In this document: positions 7,982 through 15,885 of the stretch, piece after piece
Position numbering within the stretch: the stretch's first letter is position 1
How the letters are laid out: each line of letters starts with the position of its first letter
Source of the DNA: an uncultured Lachnospiraceae bacterium
Lineage (GTDB): Bacteria; Bacillota; Clostridia; Lachnospirales; Lachnospiraceae
Direction of reading: 5' to 3'
Assembly: GCA_910585765.1 (NCBI GenBank)
Contig: CAJUES010000055.1
Span: 1 to 23,342 of the forward strand
Length of the DNA: 23,342 nucleotides
Position numbers and translations under genes: made by a program
Notes under the pieces: generated by a model
Told to the model about the DNA's origin: nothing
Seen by the model: only the letters and a program-made list of their open reading frames with translations
Database searches by the model: none

Positions 7982-8155
7982 ATGGAAAATGCAAAGGCGT
8001 GGGAGTATGCGATCGGTATTGTGCAATTAGACGGAATAAAACCATCTGATGATTTTCTTGAACTTGTCGATAAAGAAAAAAAAGGCGAGATGACAGGGGA
8101 TGATATCCGCAGGGTACTTTACAAGAAATATAAAGTTGTCGAGGGGAAATCATAA
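7982..8155 (+). CDS. VbhA-like antitoxin of a Fic toxin
   Basis: This 57-residue protein has an ATG at 7982, AAAGGA upstream, and a TAA that shares one base with the start of the Fic gene (TAATG). Its order and sequence fit the VbhA antitoxin family, whose N-terminal helix inserts into the Fic active site. AIGIVQLDGIKPSDDF resembles the inhibitory helix and following turn, and MTGDDIRRVLYKKYK resembles the C-terminal helix. In VbhA the inhibitory motif is [S/T]xxxE[G/N]. Here the same place reads I13-VQL-D17-G18, so the Ser/Thr is Ile and the Glu is Asp. Either the motif is a natural variant or inhibition is weakened. The coupling ensures the antitoxin is made with the toxin. Confidence 0.78.
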   Translation: MENAKAWEYAIGIVQLDGIKPSDDFLELVDKEKKGEMTGDDIRRVLYKKYKVVEGKS

Positions 8156-8820
8156 TGCGCGATCCGTATTTCTATGATGACTGCGATATCCTGAAAAATA
8201 ATATGGGGATCAAGAATAGTGCGGCTTTGGATCTGGCAGAAGTGGAATTTGCCTGCAATGCGATTCATGAACTTGCGTATGAGCCGTTAATGGGTGATTA
8301 CAATTTTGAACTTTACTGTAAAATGCACTTTCACATTTTTAGGGATCTTTATGATTGGGCAGGTATTCCCCGGACTGTATCTATGGAAAAGCAAGAAGCT
8401 ATATTAGGGTATATGTCTATAGAATATGCGCAGCCAGAAGAGATTGCAGAGCAGGCCGGATATGTTTTGGATAGAATGAATCGCAGAAACTGGGGAGAGA
8501 TGGATATTTCTGAACAGGCGGAATTTCTTTCACAGGATATGGCTGATTTATGGAAAGTGCATTGTTTTAGGGAGGGCAATACAAGAGTTACAATCACATT
8601 TGTCTGTCAATTTGCGGATGATCATGGTATGCCTATTGACAGAAAATTGTTTGAAGAAAATGCTGGTTATACTAGAATTGCTCTGGTGGCAGCCTCTGCA
8701 GTTTTTCAAGACGCAGATTTTAGAAAAATGGAGTATCTTGTTAAGATTGTAAGAGATAGTTTGGAAAGAGGACGAACCTCACAAGGAAGATGGCGAAATC
8801 CTGGGGAGGGCGAAAAGTAA
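8155..8820 (+). CDS. Fic family protein (class I toxin)
   Basis: Fic proteins usually transfer AMP from ATP to a hydroxyl group of a target protein; class I members act as toxins held off by a small antitoxin. The 221 residues contain the active-site motif HCFREGNTR at 136-144, with the catalytic H136, E140, N142 and R144 present. The Pro after the His is replaced by Cys and the second Gly by Thr. YDWAGIPRTVS upstream matches the conserved substrate flap region. Codon use is AT-rich (many ATA, TTA, AGA), unlike gpsA and the MoxR gene on either side, which points to transfer. With the overlapping upstream gene it forms a VbhA/VbhT-type toxin-antitoxin pair. The target is unknown. Confidence 0.9.
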   Translation: MRDPYFYDDCDILKNNMGIKNSAALDLAEVEFACNAIHELAYEPLMGDYNFELYCKMHFHIFRDLYDWAGIPRTVSMEKQEAILGYMSIEYAQPEEIAEQAGYVLDRMNRRNWGEMDISEQAEFLSQDMADLWKVHCFREGNTRVTITFVCQFADDHGMPIDRKLFEENAGYTRIALVAASAVFQDADFRKMEYLVKIVRDSLERGRTSQGRWRNPGEGEK

Positions 8821-9040
8821 ATCACAAATGATACTGGCAGCTGCTTTTCAAATATTTAGATGAACAGATAGAGAGGCTGAAACGCTCTGCAAAAGGGGCA
8901 CATTATGGAGGAAAGAGAAGAGAGCGGCAGAATCAAAGTGGAATGCTCTGCTTTTAAACCGCTGTGATCAGTTTCCGTCTCTGACAGACGGGTACAGTGG
9001 ATAAAGTAAAACATAATATTTAAGAAAGGAAACATACAAA
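8821..9040. other. 220-base gap after fic, possible gene remnant
   Basis: No complete gene is visible. A stretch of about 40 codons at roughly 8832-8957 reads like protein (YWQLLFKYLDEQIERLKRSA onwards) but has no start codon and is preceded by a stop, so it may be a decayed gene end. CCGTCT-CTGAC-AGACGG (8975-8991) is a short perfect inverted repeat. AAGAAAGGA at 9022-9030 serves the MoxR gene. No convincing promoter was found. Confidence 0.4.
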
Positions 9041-9856
9041 ATGGCAAACACAGAATTTAACAGCACACGGGATTACGTGGCAAGCGAGGAGCTGCTCGCG
9101 AGTGTCAATGTGGCGATCGCGCTGCAGAAGCCGCTCCTGATCAAGGGAGAGCCGGGCACAGGGAAGACGATGCTCGCCCAGGCGGTCGCAAATTCCCTCG
9201 GCAGGAAACTGATCATATGGAACATCAAGTCCACGACAAAAGCGCAGGACGGACTGTACATGTACGACACGATCCAGCGGCTCTACGACGGGCAGTTTGG
9301 CGTGGAGGGCGTCGACGATATCGCGCGGTACATCAAACTCGGAAGGCTCGGCGAGGCGTTTGAGAGTGACGAGCAGGTGATCCTGCTCATCGACGAGATC
9401 GACAAGGCGGATCTGGAATTTCCCAATGACCTGCTGTGGGAGCTCGACCAGATGGAATTTTATATCCATGAGACCAAGCGCACCGTCAAGGCAAAACACA
9501 GACCGATCGTGATCATCACGTCGAACGCCGAGAAGGAGCTTCCCGACGCCTTTTTGAGAAGGTGCATCTTCCACTACATTGATTTTCCGAACGCGGATCT
9601 GATGGAGGAGATCATCAGGACGCACTACCCCGATGTAGAAGAGAATCTCATGAAGAGTGCGATGCAGGTATTTTATGATATCCGTTCCCTGCGCGATGTG
9701 CGCAAGAAGCCGAGCACCTCGGAGCTTATCGACTGGATCAACGCGCTGCAGATCGGCGGCATCCCGGCGGACACGCTGCGGTCAAAACTCCCGTTTGTCG
9801 GCGTGGTCGTGAAAAAGGACGAGGATCTGGAGACGGTGCGGCAGGAGATCCATTGA
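9041..9856 (+). CDS. MoxR-type AAA+ ATPase
   Basis: This 271-residue AAA+ ATPase has Walker A GEPGTGKT at residues 36-43, Walker B LLIDEIDKA with D118 and E119, a sensor-1 stretch ITSNAEKELP, and a likely arginine finger in AFLRRC. It belongs to the MoxR group, which works with von Willebrand A proteins as chaperones that remodel or insert metal centres into partner complexes (RavA-ViaA, CoxD-CoxE). The next gene encodes such a VWA partner. AAGAAAGGA precedes the ATG. Which enzyme the pair serves cannot be told from this window; no oxidoreductase is adjacent. Confidence 0.88.
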   Translation: MANTEFNSTRDYVASEELLASVNVAIALQKPLLIKGEPGTGKTMLAQAVANSLGRKLIIWNIKSTTKAQDGLYMYDTIQRLYDGQFGVEGVDDIARYIKLGRLGEAFESDEQVILLIDEIDKADLEFPNDLLWELDQMEFYIHETKRTVKAKHRPIVIITSNAEKELPDAFLRRCIFHYIDFPNADLMEEIIRTHYPDVEENLMKSAMQVFYDIRSLRDVRKKPSTSELIDWINALQIGGIPADTLRSKLPFVGVVVKKDEDLETVRQEIH

Positions 9857-9952
9857 GATTTAGCGGGGAAGCTGTGAAAATGACAGTAGTGTCATAAGGA
9901 CAGTGTGTGCTGTCTTTGCGTTGGACAGCGTGATATGAAATGAGGGAAAAGC

Positions 9953-11155
9953 ATGTTTTCTAAATTTTTCTACACATTGAAAGAAAAGGGGCTCGAGGTC
10001 TCATTGGGCGAATGGCTGGACTTGCAGGAAGCGCTTGACAAGGGACTGTGCGAGAGCTCGCTGACACAGTTTTACTATGTGGCGAGGATGATACTGGTGA
10101 AGAGCGAGACCGAGTTTGACAAGTTCGACATGGCATTTGAGGAGTGTTTTAAGGGCGTGAAGACCGAGACAGAGGTCGGAAAGAATATGCTGCGGTGGCT
10201 CGACAAGTCCGATATGCTGGAGCTTGCCCACGAGGAGGCGAGGAATCACCTGAACCAGGTCGAGGATATCCAGGTGGACAAGGACGATGTGGAGGAGAAG
10301 TTCAAACAGCGTCTGAAAGACCAGAATGAGGAGCACAACGGCGGAAGCTTCTGGATCGGAACGATGGGAAAGACCTCTTTCGGAAATATGGGCGGAAATG
10401 TGGGCGGTGTGCGCGTCGGCGGCCAGACGGGCTACCAGTCGGCATTTTCCGTCGTGGGTGCGCGCAAGTACCGGGATTTCAGGGACGACAAGGTGATCGA
10501 CAACCGCCAGTTCCAGATGGCGCTGCGGCGGCTGCGCCAGTTTTCCACAAAGCTCGATATCCCCAAGTCGGAGTTTGACATCGACGAGACGATCGACAAG
10601 ACCTGCAACAACGGCGGGTATCTCCAGATTGAGATGATGAAGCCGCGCAAAAATGCGGTGAAACTTCTGCTTTTGATGGATTCCGGCGGAACGATGATCC
10701 CGTATACGAGTCTGATGAACGATCTGTTCCAGTCCGTGAACAAGTCCAACCACTATAAGGATGTGAAAGTCTACTATTTTCACAACTGTATCTATTCCAA
10801 GCTGTATAAGACACCGGAGTGCGAGAACGGCGACTGGATCGATACCGAGTGGATGTTCCGCAATGTGGGCAGCGACTACAAGGTGATCATTGTCGGCGAC
10901 GCGGCGATGGCGCCGGAGGAGCTGTACTCAAACACAGGCAACTACAGGGGGCCAAACGGCGGGCTGTCCGGTTTTGAGTGGCTGCAGCTGATGAAACGGC
11001 ACTACAAAAAGATCGTGTGGATGAATCCTAAGATGGCACCGGGCCGCGCGCCGTGGCGTGAGGCGGAGACTGCGGTGAAAGAGATATTTCCTATGTACAA
11101 GCTCACGGTAAAAGGCTTGAACGAGGCGATGGTCAAACTGATGGCAAATAAATGA
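9953..11155 (+). CDS. VWA domain protein, COG3825/CoxE-like partner of the MoxR ATPase
   Basis: The 400-residue protein starts with a helical region (MFSKFFYTLKEKGLEVSLGE) of the type seen in COG3825 proteins. A charged linker follows, then a Gly-rich patch near residues 130-165 (GGNVGGVRVGGQTG), and a C-terminal VWA domain. The metal-binding MIDAS site reads D243-S-G-G-T-M rather than DxSxS, which resembles the DxGGSM of this family as I recall it. A second conserved acid lies in VGDAAM (D316), and YYFHNCIY and VWMNP match the family core. AGGGAAAAGC precedes the ATG. The 96-base gap after the ATPase contains short repeats of GACAG/CTGTC but no clear terminator, so co-transcription is likely. 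Confidence 0.85.
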   Translation: MFSKFFYTLKEKGLEVSLGEWLDLQEALDKGLCESSLTQFYYVARMILVKSETEFDKFDMAFEECFKGVKTETEVGKNMLRWLDKSDMLELAHEEARNHLNQVEDIQVDKDDVEEKFKQRLKDQNEEHNGGSFWIGTMGKTSFGNMGGNVGGVRVGGQTGYQSAFSVVGARKYRDFRDDKVIDNRQFQMALRRLRQFSTKLDIPKSEFDIDETIDKTCNNGGYLQIEMMKPRKNAVKLLLLMDSGGTMIPYTSLMNDLFQSVNKSNHYKDVKVYYFHNCIYSKLYKTPECENGDWIDTEWMFRNVGSDYKVIIVGDAAMAPEELYSNTGNYRGPNGGLSGFEWLQLMKRHYKKIVWMNPKMAPGRAPWREAETAVKEIFPMYKLTVKGLNEAMVKLMANK

Positions 11156-11208
11156 TCGGACGGATCAACGAGTAAAAGGGAAATGAAGTACGGGGAGAGG
11201 GCGAAGAT

Positions 11209-11664
11209 ATGGAAAAGAAGGCACCTGAGAAAAAGGTACATCTGCGGGAGGGTGATGTATTTTATGTCTACGACAAGAGGATCAACAAATGTGTCAGGGA
11301 GGACTGTGAGGGGATCGTCAAATACGGTCTGACACTCCAGGTAAACATGCAGAACGGCGACACACTCAATACGTATGAATGCAATAAATGCCACATGAAG
11401 TACACGGCATATCCCAATTATGTGCGTCTGACAGAGACAAAGCAGCTGGTCATATACAATCAGGAAGCGGTGGATGCCCGTGACAGAAAGCGCGCTGCGG
11501 ATGCCGCAAAGCAGGCGGCGCGCGAGAAAAAGAAAAGGGCGCTTGCGGGGAAAGCCGGCGCTGCGCGCAAGGCGAAGGGCGCGCGCAGAACGGGCGGTAC
11601 GGACACGGCTGGCAGGGCGCGGAATGGGAAAGCGCATCCGCAGACAGGGTATCGCAAAAAATAG
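11209..11664 (+). CDS. small four-cysteine protein with basic tail, function unknown
   Basis: I do not recognise a family for this 151-residue protein. Residues 1-85 look folded and contain C28 and C33 (CVREDC) and C58 and C61 (CNKC, followed by H62), which could form one zinc site. Residues 88-151 are low complexity, rich in Ala, Lys, Arg and Gly (KQAAREKKKRALAGKAGAAR), strongly basic and probably disordered, which would suit nucleic acid binding. GGAGAGGGCGAAG lies before the ATG. It starts 53 bases after the VWA gene and is followed by the terminator, so it is probably the last gene of the MoxR-VWA operon. Confidence 0.75.
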   Translation: MEKKAPEKKVHLREGDVFYVYDKRINKCVREDCEGIVKYGLTLQVNMQNGDTLNTYECNKCHMKYTAYPNYVRLTETKQLVIYNQEAVDARDRKRAADAAKQAAREKKKRALAGKAGAARKAKGARRTGGTDTAGRARNGKAHPQTGYRKK

Positions 11665-11681
11665 AATAGAGAACAGGATAA

Positions 11682-11722
11682 AGAATCATAACCGGAAAAA
11701 GGATCGTTATGGTTCTTTTTTT
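11682..11722 (+). terminator. terminator of the MoxR-VWA operon
   Basis: AGAATCATAAC (11682-11692) pairs with GTTATGGTTCT (11706-11716) over 11 bp with two wobbles, followed by a run of seven T. It separates the accessory operon from spoIVA. Confidence 0.85.
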
Positions 11723-11845
11723 GCGCGGTAATGCATAGGTTTAAGTAGATCATCTAAATTCACTGACAAGTACGCAGATGCACAGACTTGCAGGCAGGGT
11801 TAGACAACGTTTATCAATTATCAAAGAACAGGAAAGGGGAATACC

Positions 11846-13348
11846 ATGAGCCAGCTTGATGCAAATCAGGAATTTAATCTATACAGGGATATCAGCCAGC
11901 GCACTGGCGGGGAGATCTATGTGGGAGTGGTGGGACCGGTCCGGACGGGAAAATCCACTTTTATCAAGCGCTTTATGGATCTGATGGTGCTGCCGCAGAT
12001 CGAGAATGAGCACGAGAGGACACGCACGCAGGACGAACTGCCGCAGAGCAGCGGCGGGCGCACGATCACGACGACAGAGCCCAAGTTTATCCCGAAGGAG
12101 GCAGCCCAGATCGAGATCAGCGACGGTATCAATGTCAAGGTGCGGCTGATCGACTGTGTGGGGTATATGGTCGACGGCGCCGCGGGGCACATGGAGGAGG
12201 ACGTGGAGCGCATGGTAAAGACGCCGTGGTCCAGGGAGGAGATACCGTTCACGCAGGCGGCGGAGATCGGTACGCGGAAAGTGATCCAGGATCACTCGAC
12301 GATCGGCATCGTAGTCACCACGGATGGGAGCTTCGGCGAGATACCGCGGAGTGCCTACAAGCCTGCGGAGGAGCAGACCATCACGGAACTCAAGGAACTC
12401 GGAAAGCCGTTTGTGGTGCTTGTAAACACGACCAAACCATATTCCGACGAGGCAAAAAATATCGCTGCGGAGTTGGAAAAGAAACATGAGATCAAGGCGA
12501 TCCCCGTCAACATCGAACAGCTCCGGCGCGATGACATCACGATGATACTAGAGCAGATCATGTACGAGTTTCCGGTGTCCGTGATCGAGTTCTACACGCC
12601 CAAGTGGATGGATATCATGGAGATCGACAATCCCATGAAAAAAGAAGTGATCGAGAAGCTGCACGTCATCATGGATAAGGTCAGGACGGTGCGCGACCTG
12701 GTGGAGAAGGATTTCAGCCAGCTGCTTGAGAAGGACAGTGAGTATATCAGGCGCTGTAAGTACGACCAGGTGAACATCGCGGACGGTTCCGCCTCCTTTT
12801 TGCTCGAGGGGGACACGAAATATTACTACGAGCTGCTGAGCTCCATGACAGGGGAAAACATATCGGGCGAGTACCAGCTGATGCAGCTGCTGTCAAGCCT
12901 GGCTGACATGAAGCGCGAGTACAAGAAAGTGCTCAATGCACTCGAGAGCGTCCGCCAGAAAGGGTACGGTGTCGTCACACCGGAGCGCGACGAGATCATG
13001 CTGGATAACCCGACACTGATCAAGCACGGCAACAAATACGGTGTGAAGATCAAGGCGCAGAGCCCTTCGATCCACATGATCAAGGCAAATATCGAGACTG
13101 AGATCGCGCCGATCGTCGGTACGCAGCAGCAGGCGCAGGATCTGATCGGATATATCTCGGACGCGGAGACCTCCAAGGAGGGCATCTGGGAGACGAACAT
13201 CTTTGGCAAGACCGTGGAGCAGCTGGTCAATGACGGCATCACGAGCAAAGTCTCCATGATCGGTGAGGAGAGCCAGATCAAACTGCAGGATACCATGCAG
13301 AAGATCGTCAACGACTCCAACGGGGGGATGGTCTGCATCATTATTTAG
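11846..13348 (+). CDS. spoIVA: stage IV sporulation protein A
   Basis: SpoIVA is the ATPase that polymerises on the outer forespore membrane and forms the base layer on which the spore coat is built. The 500 residues are close to the 492 of Bacillus subtilis. Walker A GPVRTGKST is at residues 30-38, followed by an ATPase core (RLIDCVGYMVDGAAGH, LVNTTKP). The C-terminal domain ends in CIII, the conserved membrane-targeting end of the family. GGAAAGGGG precedes the ATG. Its presence marks the host as an endospore former. The 129 bases upstream should hold a sporulation (sigma-E) promoter, but I could not identify one with confidence. Confidence 0.97.
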   Translation: MSQLDANQEFNLYRDISQRTGGEIYVGVVGPVRTGKSTFIKRFMDLMVLPQIENEHERTRTQDELPQSSGGRTITTTEPKFIPKEAAQIEISDGINVKVRLIDCVGYMVDGAAGHMEEDVERMVKTPWSREEIPFTQAAEIGTRKVIQDHSTIGIVVTTDGSFGEIPRSAYKPAEEQTITELKELGKPFVVLVNTTKPYSDEAKNIAAELEKKHEIKAIPVNIEQLRRDDITMILEQIMYEFPVSVIEFYTPKWMDIMEIDNPMKKEVIEKLHVIMDKVRTVRDLVEKDFSQLLEKDSEYIRRCKYDQVNIADGSASFLLEGDTKYYYELLSSMTGENISGEYQLMQLLSSLADMKREYKKVLNALESVRQKGYGVVTPERDEIMLDNPTLIKHGNKYGVKIKAQSPSIHMIKANIETEIAPIVGTQQQAQDLIGYISDAETSKEGIWETNIFGKTVEQLVNDGITSKVSMIGEESQIKLQDTMQKIVNDSNGGMVCIII

Positions 13349-13407
13349 GATCTGTATTCAGGTATTGAGGGATGAGCGATGCGGATCTGATCCAGAATAT
13401 GAAAAAC

Positions 13408-13476
13408 AGGTTGACATGTGTGACTTATCAATGCTGTAGTTGCAGCACAGGAGAGGTTGCATGTGTCAGCCTTTTT
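13408..13476 (+). terminator. probable spoIVA terminator with a nested hairpin
   Basis: AGGTTGACATGTG (13408-13420) pairs with CATGTGTCAGCCT (13460-13472) over 13 bp, three of them wobbles, and TTTTT follows at 13472-13476. The 39-base loop holds a smaller stem TGCTG/CAGCA. The two arms also resemble each other as direct repeats (AGGTTG-CATGTGT). The long loop makes it an untypical terminator, so a binding site or small structured RNA cannot be excluded. Confidence 0.55.
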
Positions 13477-13559
13477 GCGTGGGATCATTACTGTTCACGC
13501 CCCAGCTAATCCCGACACAATTTTATGGAATGAAGGCGTAGACAGCAGTTTATAAACTT

Positions 13560-13589
13560 CTTTCATTTATGATGATGATATGCTATAAT
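13560..13589 (+). promoter_or_regulatory. cdd promoter
   Basis: TGCTATAAT at 13581-13589 is a perfect extended -10 element (TG-N-TATAAT). The -35 region (TTTCAT at 13561-13566, 17 bases upstream) is poor, as is common with extended -10 promoters. It lies inside the upstream part of the open frame, which supports the later cdd start at 13668. Confidence 0.72.
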
Positions 13590-13667
13590 GTAGACAGCAC
13601 GGCAGTGTTTTCGAAAAGCTGGATCAACGATGGACAGATAAGCTATTGGCATAAAGGGAGTATAAGT

Positions 13668-14075
13668 ATGGAGAACAGGGAACTGATTCGTCTGGCACTG
13701 GAGGCGAGAGAGATGGCGTATGTGCCATATTCAAAATATATGGTCGGTGCGGCGCTTCTGACAAAGCGGGGAAGTGTGTACAAGGGATGCAATATCGAAA
13801 ATGCAGCCTACACGCCGACCAACTGCGCGGAGCGGACAGCGTTTTTCAAGGCGGTGAGCGAGGGAGAACGCGAGTTTGAAGCGATCGCGATTGTCGGCGG
13901 CTATCAGGGGGCACCGACAGGCTATGCATATCCCTGCGGTGTGTGCAGGCAGGTTATGATGGAGTTCTGTGATCCGGCAGGATTTAGGATCATCACAGCG
14001 GTCTCGGAGGAACAGTATGTGGAGCGGACGCTCGCAGAGCTGCTCCCCGAGGGATTTGGACCGGATAATTTGTGA
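13668..14075 (+). CDS. cdd: cytidine deaminase
   Basis: This enzyme deaminates cytidine and deoxycytidine to uridine and deoxyuridine in pyrimidine salvage. The 135 residues match the short homotetrameric bacterial type. Zinc ligands are C53 in NCAERTA and C90 and C93 in PCGVCRQ, with E55 as the catalytic proton shuttle. GCNIENAAY forms the substrate loop. The frame is open back to 13569, but that would start upstream of the promoter; the ATG at 13668 has AAAGGGAG in front and gives the family N-terminus. The MutS-like gene follows after 76 bases. Confidence 0.96.
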   Translation: MENRELIRLALEAREMAYVPYSKYMVGAALLTKRGSVYKGCNIENAAYTPTNCAERTAFFKAVSEGEREFEAIAIVGGYQGAPTGYAYPCGVCRQVMMEFCDPAGFRIITAVSEEQYVERTLAELLPEGFGPDNL

Positions 14076-14151
14076 TCAGGGTGAAAGCCTCCAAGTTCTA
14101 GAGGATTTGGGGGTTTTTACAATTTGTGCAGCAGGCAGATTGGAGGAAACT

Positions 14152-15861
14152 ATGGAGATCGCAGTACTTTTTGCAATATTGGTGGCAGTTTTTCTGTATG
14201 TGATGATCAGGGGGGCAGTGGAGGAGAAGAGCCGCAGGAAAAGATACCGCAGGCAGCTCAAGGAGCTCTACGGCAGCTTTCCGGACAGAACCTACAGCCC
14301 GGAGGAGCTTGACCGGATAGCGCGCTACTACTGGCATACGTGTGAGAAAGACCGCGGCGCCGAAAATGATATCGACGGGATCACATGGAATGATCTGGCA
14401 ATGGACAATGTTTTTGCGCGCATGAATTTCACACAGTCCTCGTCGGGTGAGGAGTATCTGTATGCGATGCTGCGGCGTCCTGTGACTGACGACAGAGACG
14501 GCAGACAGGAAAAGATGGAGGCGCACATCCGCTATATGATGACGAGCGAGAAGGAGCGGCTCGACACGATGATGTCCCTCAGAGATCTGGGGCGCACAGG
14601 TAAGTACGCGCTCTCTGACTATCTCGATTATCTTGATGAGCTTGGCGTGCGCGGCAACAGTATGCACTACGGCTGCATCCTGCTGCTCCTGGTGGCGGTC
14701 GCGGTGATCTTCGCGCGGGCGTCGCTGGGAGTGCCTCTGCTGATCGCGGCAGCGTGCTTCAACATTGTGACTTATATGAAGGAGAAGGGGATCGCAGCCC
14801 CTTATGTGACGACATTTGCCTATATCATGCGCATGGTCCACTGCGCTGACGACATCATAAAGCATCACTATGGTCCCGAGATGGAGGATTATGTTTCGAC
14901 CTTAAGATCAGAGAGGGGAAGCTTTCGGGATTTCGAGAAAAATTCGGGGATGGTGCTGAAAATGAACGCCTCGACCGGAAATATTGACGAATTGTTGTTT
15001 GACTATATCAAAATGCTGACACACATCGACCTGATCCGCTTTAATAAGATGCTCCATATTGTCCATGAGAACAAGCGCGAGATCATCGGGCTTGCCGAAG
15101 ATATCGGTTATATTGATGCGGTGATCTCTATAGGATATTTTAGGGCGGCGCTGCCATATTACACGACGCCTGTGCTCAGGACCGGGTGCGACAGTCCGTT
15201 TGCGATCAGCGAGGGATTTCACCCGTGCATTGACAGCCCGGTCGCGAACAGCTTTTCACAGCGCAGGGGAATGATCATCACCGGTTCCAATGCGTCGGGC
15301 AAGTCCACCTTTTTGAAAATGACTGCGATCAACGCGATCCTGGCGCAGACGATACACACCTGCGCGGCAAAAATGTACAAAGGCAATTATTACAGGATCT
15401 ATTCTTCCATGTCACTGCGGGATGATCTCGGCAGCGGTGAGAGCTACTATATCGTGGAGATCAAGGCGCTCAAGCGCATCGTGGACGCGGCGGGCACAGG
15501 GGATAACACGCCGCTTTTGTGCTTTGTGGACGAAGTGCTCAGAGGTACGAATACGGTGGAGCGCATCGCCGCGTCGACACAGATCCTGGAGCGGCTGTCG
15601 CAGCAGGGGATCCGCTGTTTTGCGGCGACGCACGACATAGAGCTGACACATCTGCTGGAGCGGTATTATGACAATTATCATTTTGAGGAAGAGGTCAGAA
15701 ACGACGATGTACTCTTCTCGTACAGACTTCTCGAGGGAAGGGCACACACCAGGAATGCGATCAAGCTCCTGGAGATCATCGGTTTCTCTAAGGAGATTAT
15801 CAGAAGGGCGGACGACATGGCAAGGGCGTTCCTTGCGGATGGTGAGTGGTCTGCCGAGTAA
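14152..15861 (+). CDS. membrane-anchored MutS-family ATPase
   Basis: This 569-residue protein has a MutS-type ABC ATPase at its C-terminus: Walker A GSNASGKST at residues 378-386, Walker B LLCFVDEVLRG with D460 and E461, then GTNTVERIAAST and FAATHD. It lacks the N-terminal mismatch-recognition domain of MutS. Instead it has a hydrophobic span at about residues 4-20 and two more at about 173-189 and 193-209, so it should sit in the membrane with the ATPase in the cytosol. The region 215-370 resembles the lever and core domains. The ATG at 14152 follows GGAGGAAAC and replaces a longer open frame that overlaps cdd. Proteins of this shape are annotated as MutS in Firmicutes, but a role in mismatch repair is unproven. 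Confidence 0.85.
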   Translation: MEIAVLFAILVAVFLYVMIRGAVEEKSRRKRYRRQLKELYGSFPDRTYSPEELDRIARYYWHTCEKDRGAENDIDGITWNDLAMDNVFARMNFTQSSSGEEYLYAMLRRPVTDDRDGRQEKMEAHIRYMMTSEKERLDTMMSLRDLGRTGKYALSDYLDYLDELGVRGNSMHYGCILLLLVAVAVIFARASLGVPLLIAAACFNIVTYMKEKGIAAPYVTTFAYIMRMVHCADDIIKHHYGPEMEDYVSTLRSERGSFRDFEKNSGMVLKMNASTGNIDELLFDYIKMLTHIDLIRFNKMLHIVHENKREIIGLAEDIGYIDAVISIGYFRAALPYYTTPVLRTGCDSPFAISEGFHPCIDSPVANSFSQRRGMIITGSNASGKSTFLKMTAINAILAQTIHTCAAKMYKGNYYRIYSSMSLRDDLGSGESYYIVEIKALKRIVDAAGTGDNTPLLCFVDEVLRGTNTVERIAASTQILERLSQQGIRCFAATHDIELTHLLERYYDNYHFEEEVRNDDVLFSYRLLEGRAHTRNAIKLLEIIGFSKEIIRRADDMARAFLADGEWSAE

Positions 15862-15885
15862 GCGAAACTGTTTGTGGAGGGGGAC

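Larger units (their letters stand above)
13349..13667. other. 319-base gap between spoIVA and cdd
   Basis: This gap holds the spoIVA terminator (13408-13476) and the cdd promoter (13584-13589), listed separately. GTAGACAGCA occurs twice, at 13538-13547 and 13590-13599, on either side of the promoter; this may be chance. No gene was found. Confidence 0.6.

Noticed and set aside
11723..11845. Sigma-E or sigma-K promoter for spoIVA
   Set aside because: GCATAGGTT at 11733-11741 hints at a sporulation -10 box, but no matching -35 at the right distance was found. A short palindrome TAGAT-C-ATCTA (11746-11756) was also not enough for a call.
13538..13599. Direct repeat GTAGACAGCA flanking the cdd promoter
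   Set aside because: Ten bases repeated once could be chance, and there is no symmetry or third copy to support an operator.
13569..13667. N-terminal extension of cytidine deaminase
   Set aside because: It would start upstream of the extended -10 promoter at 13581-13589 and the family starts at the later ATG.
13969..14151. N-terminal extension of the MutS-like gene overlapping cdd
   Set aside because: The extension lies in another frame of cdd, and the ATG at 14152 has a good ribosome binding site and begins with a membrane helix.
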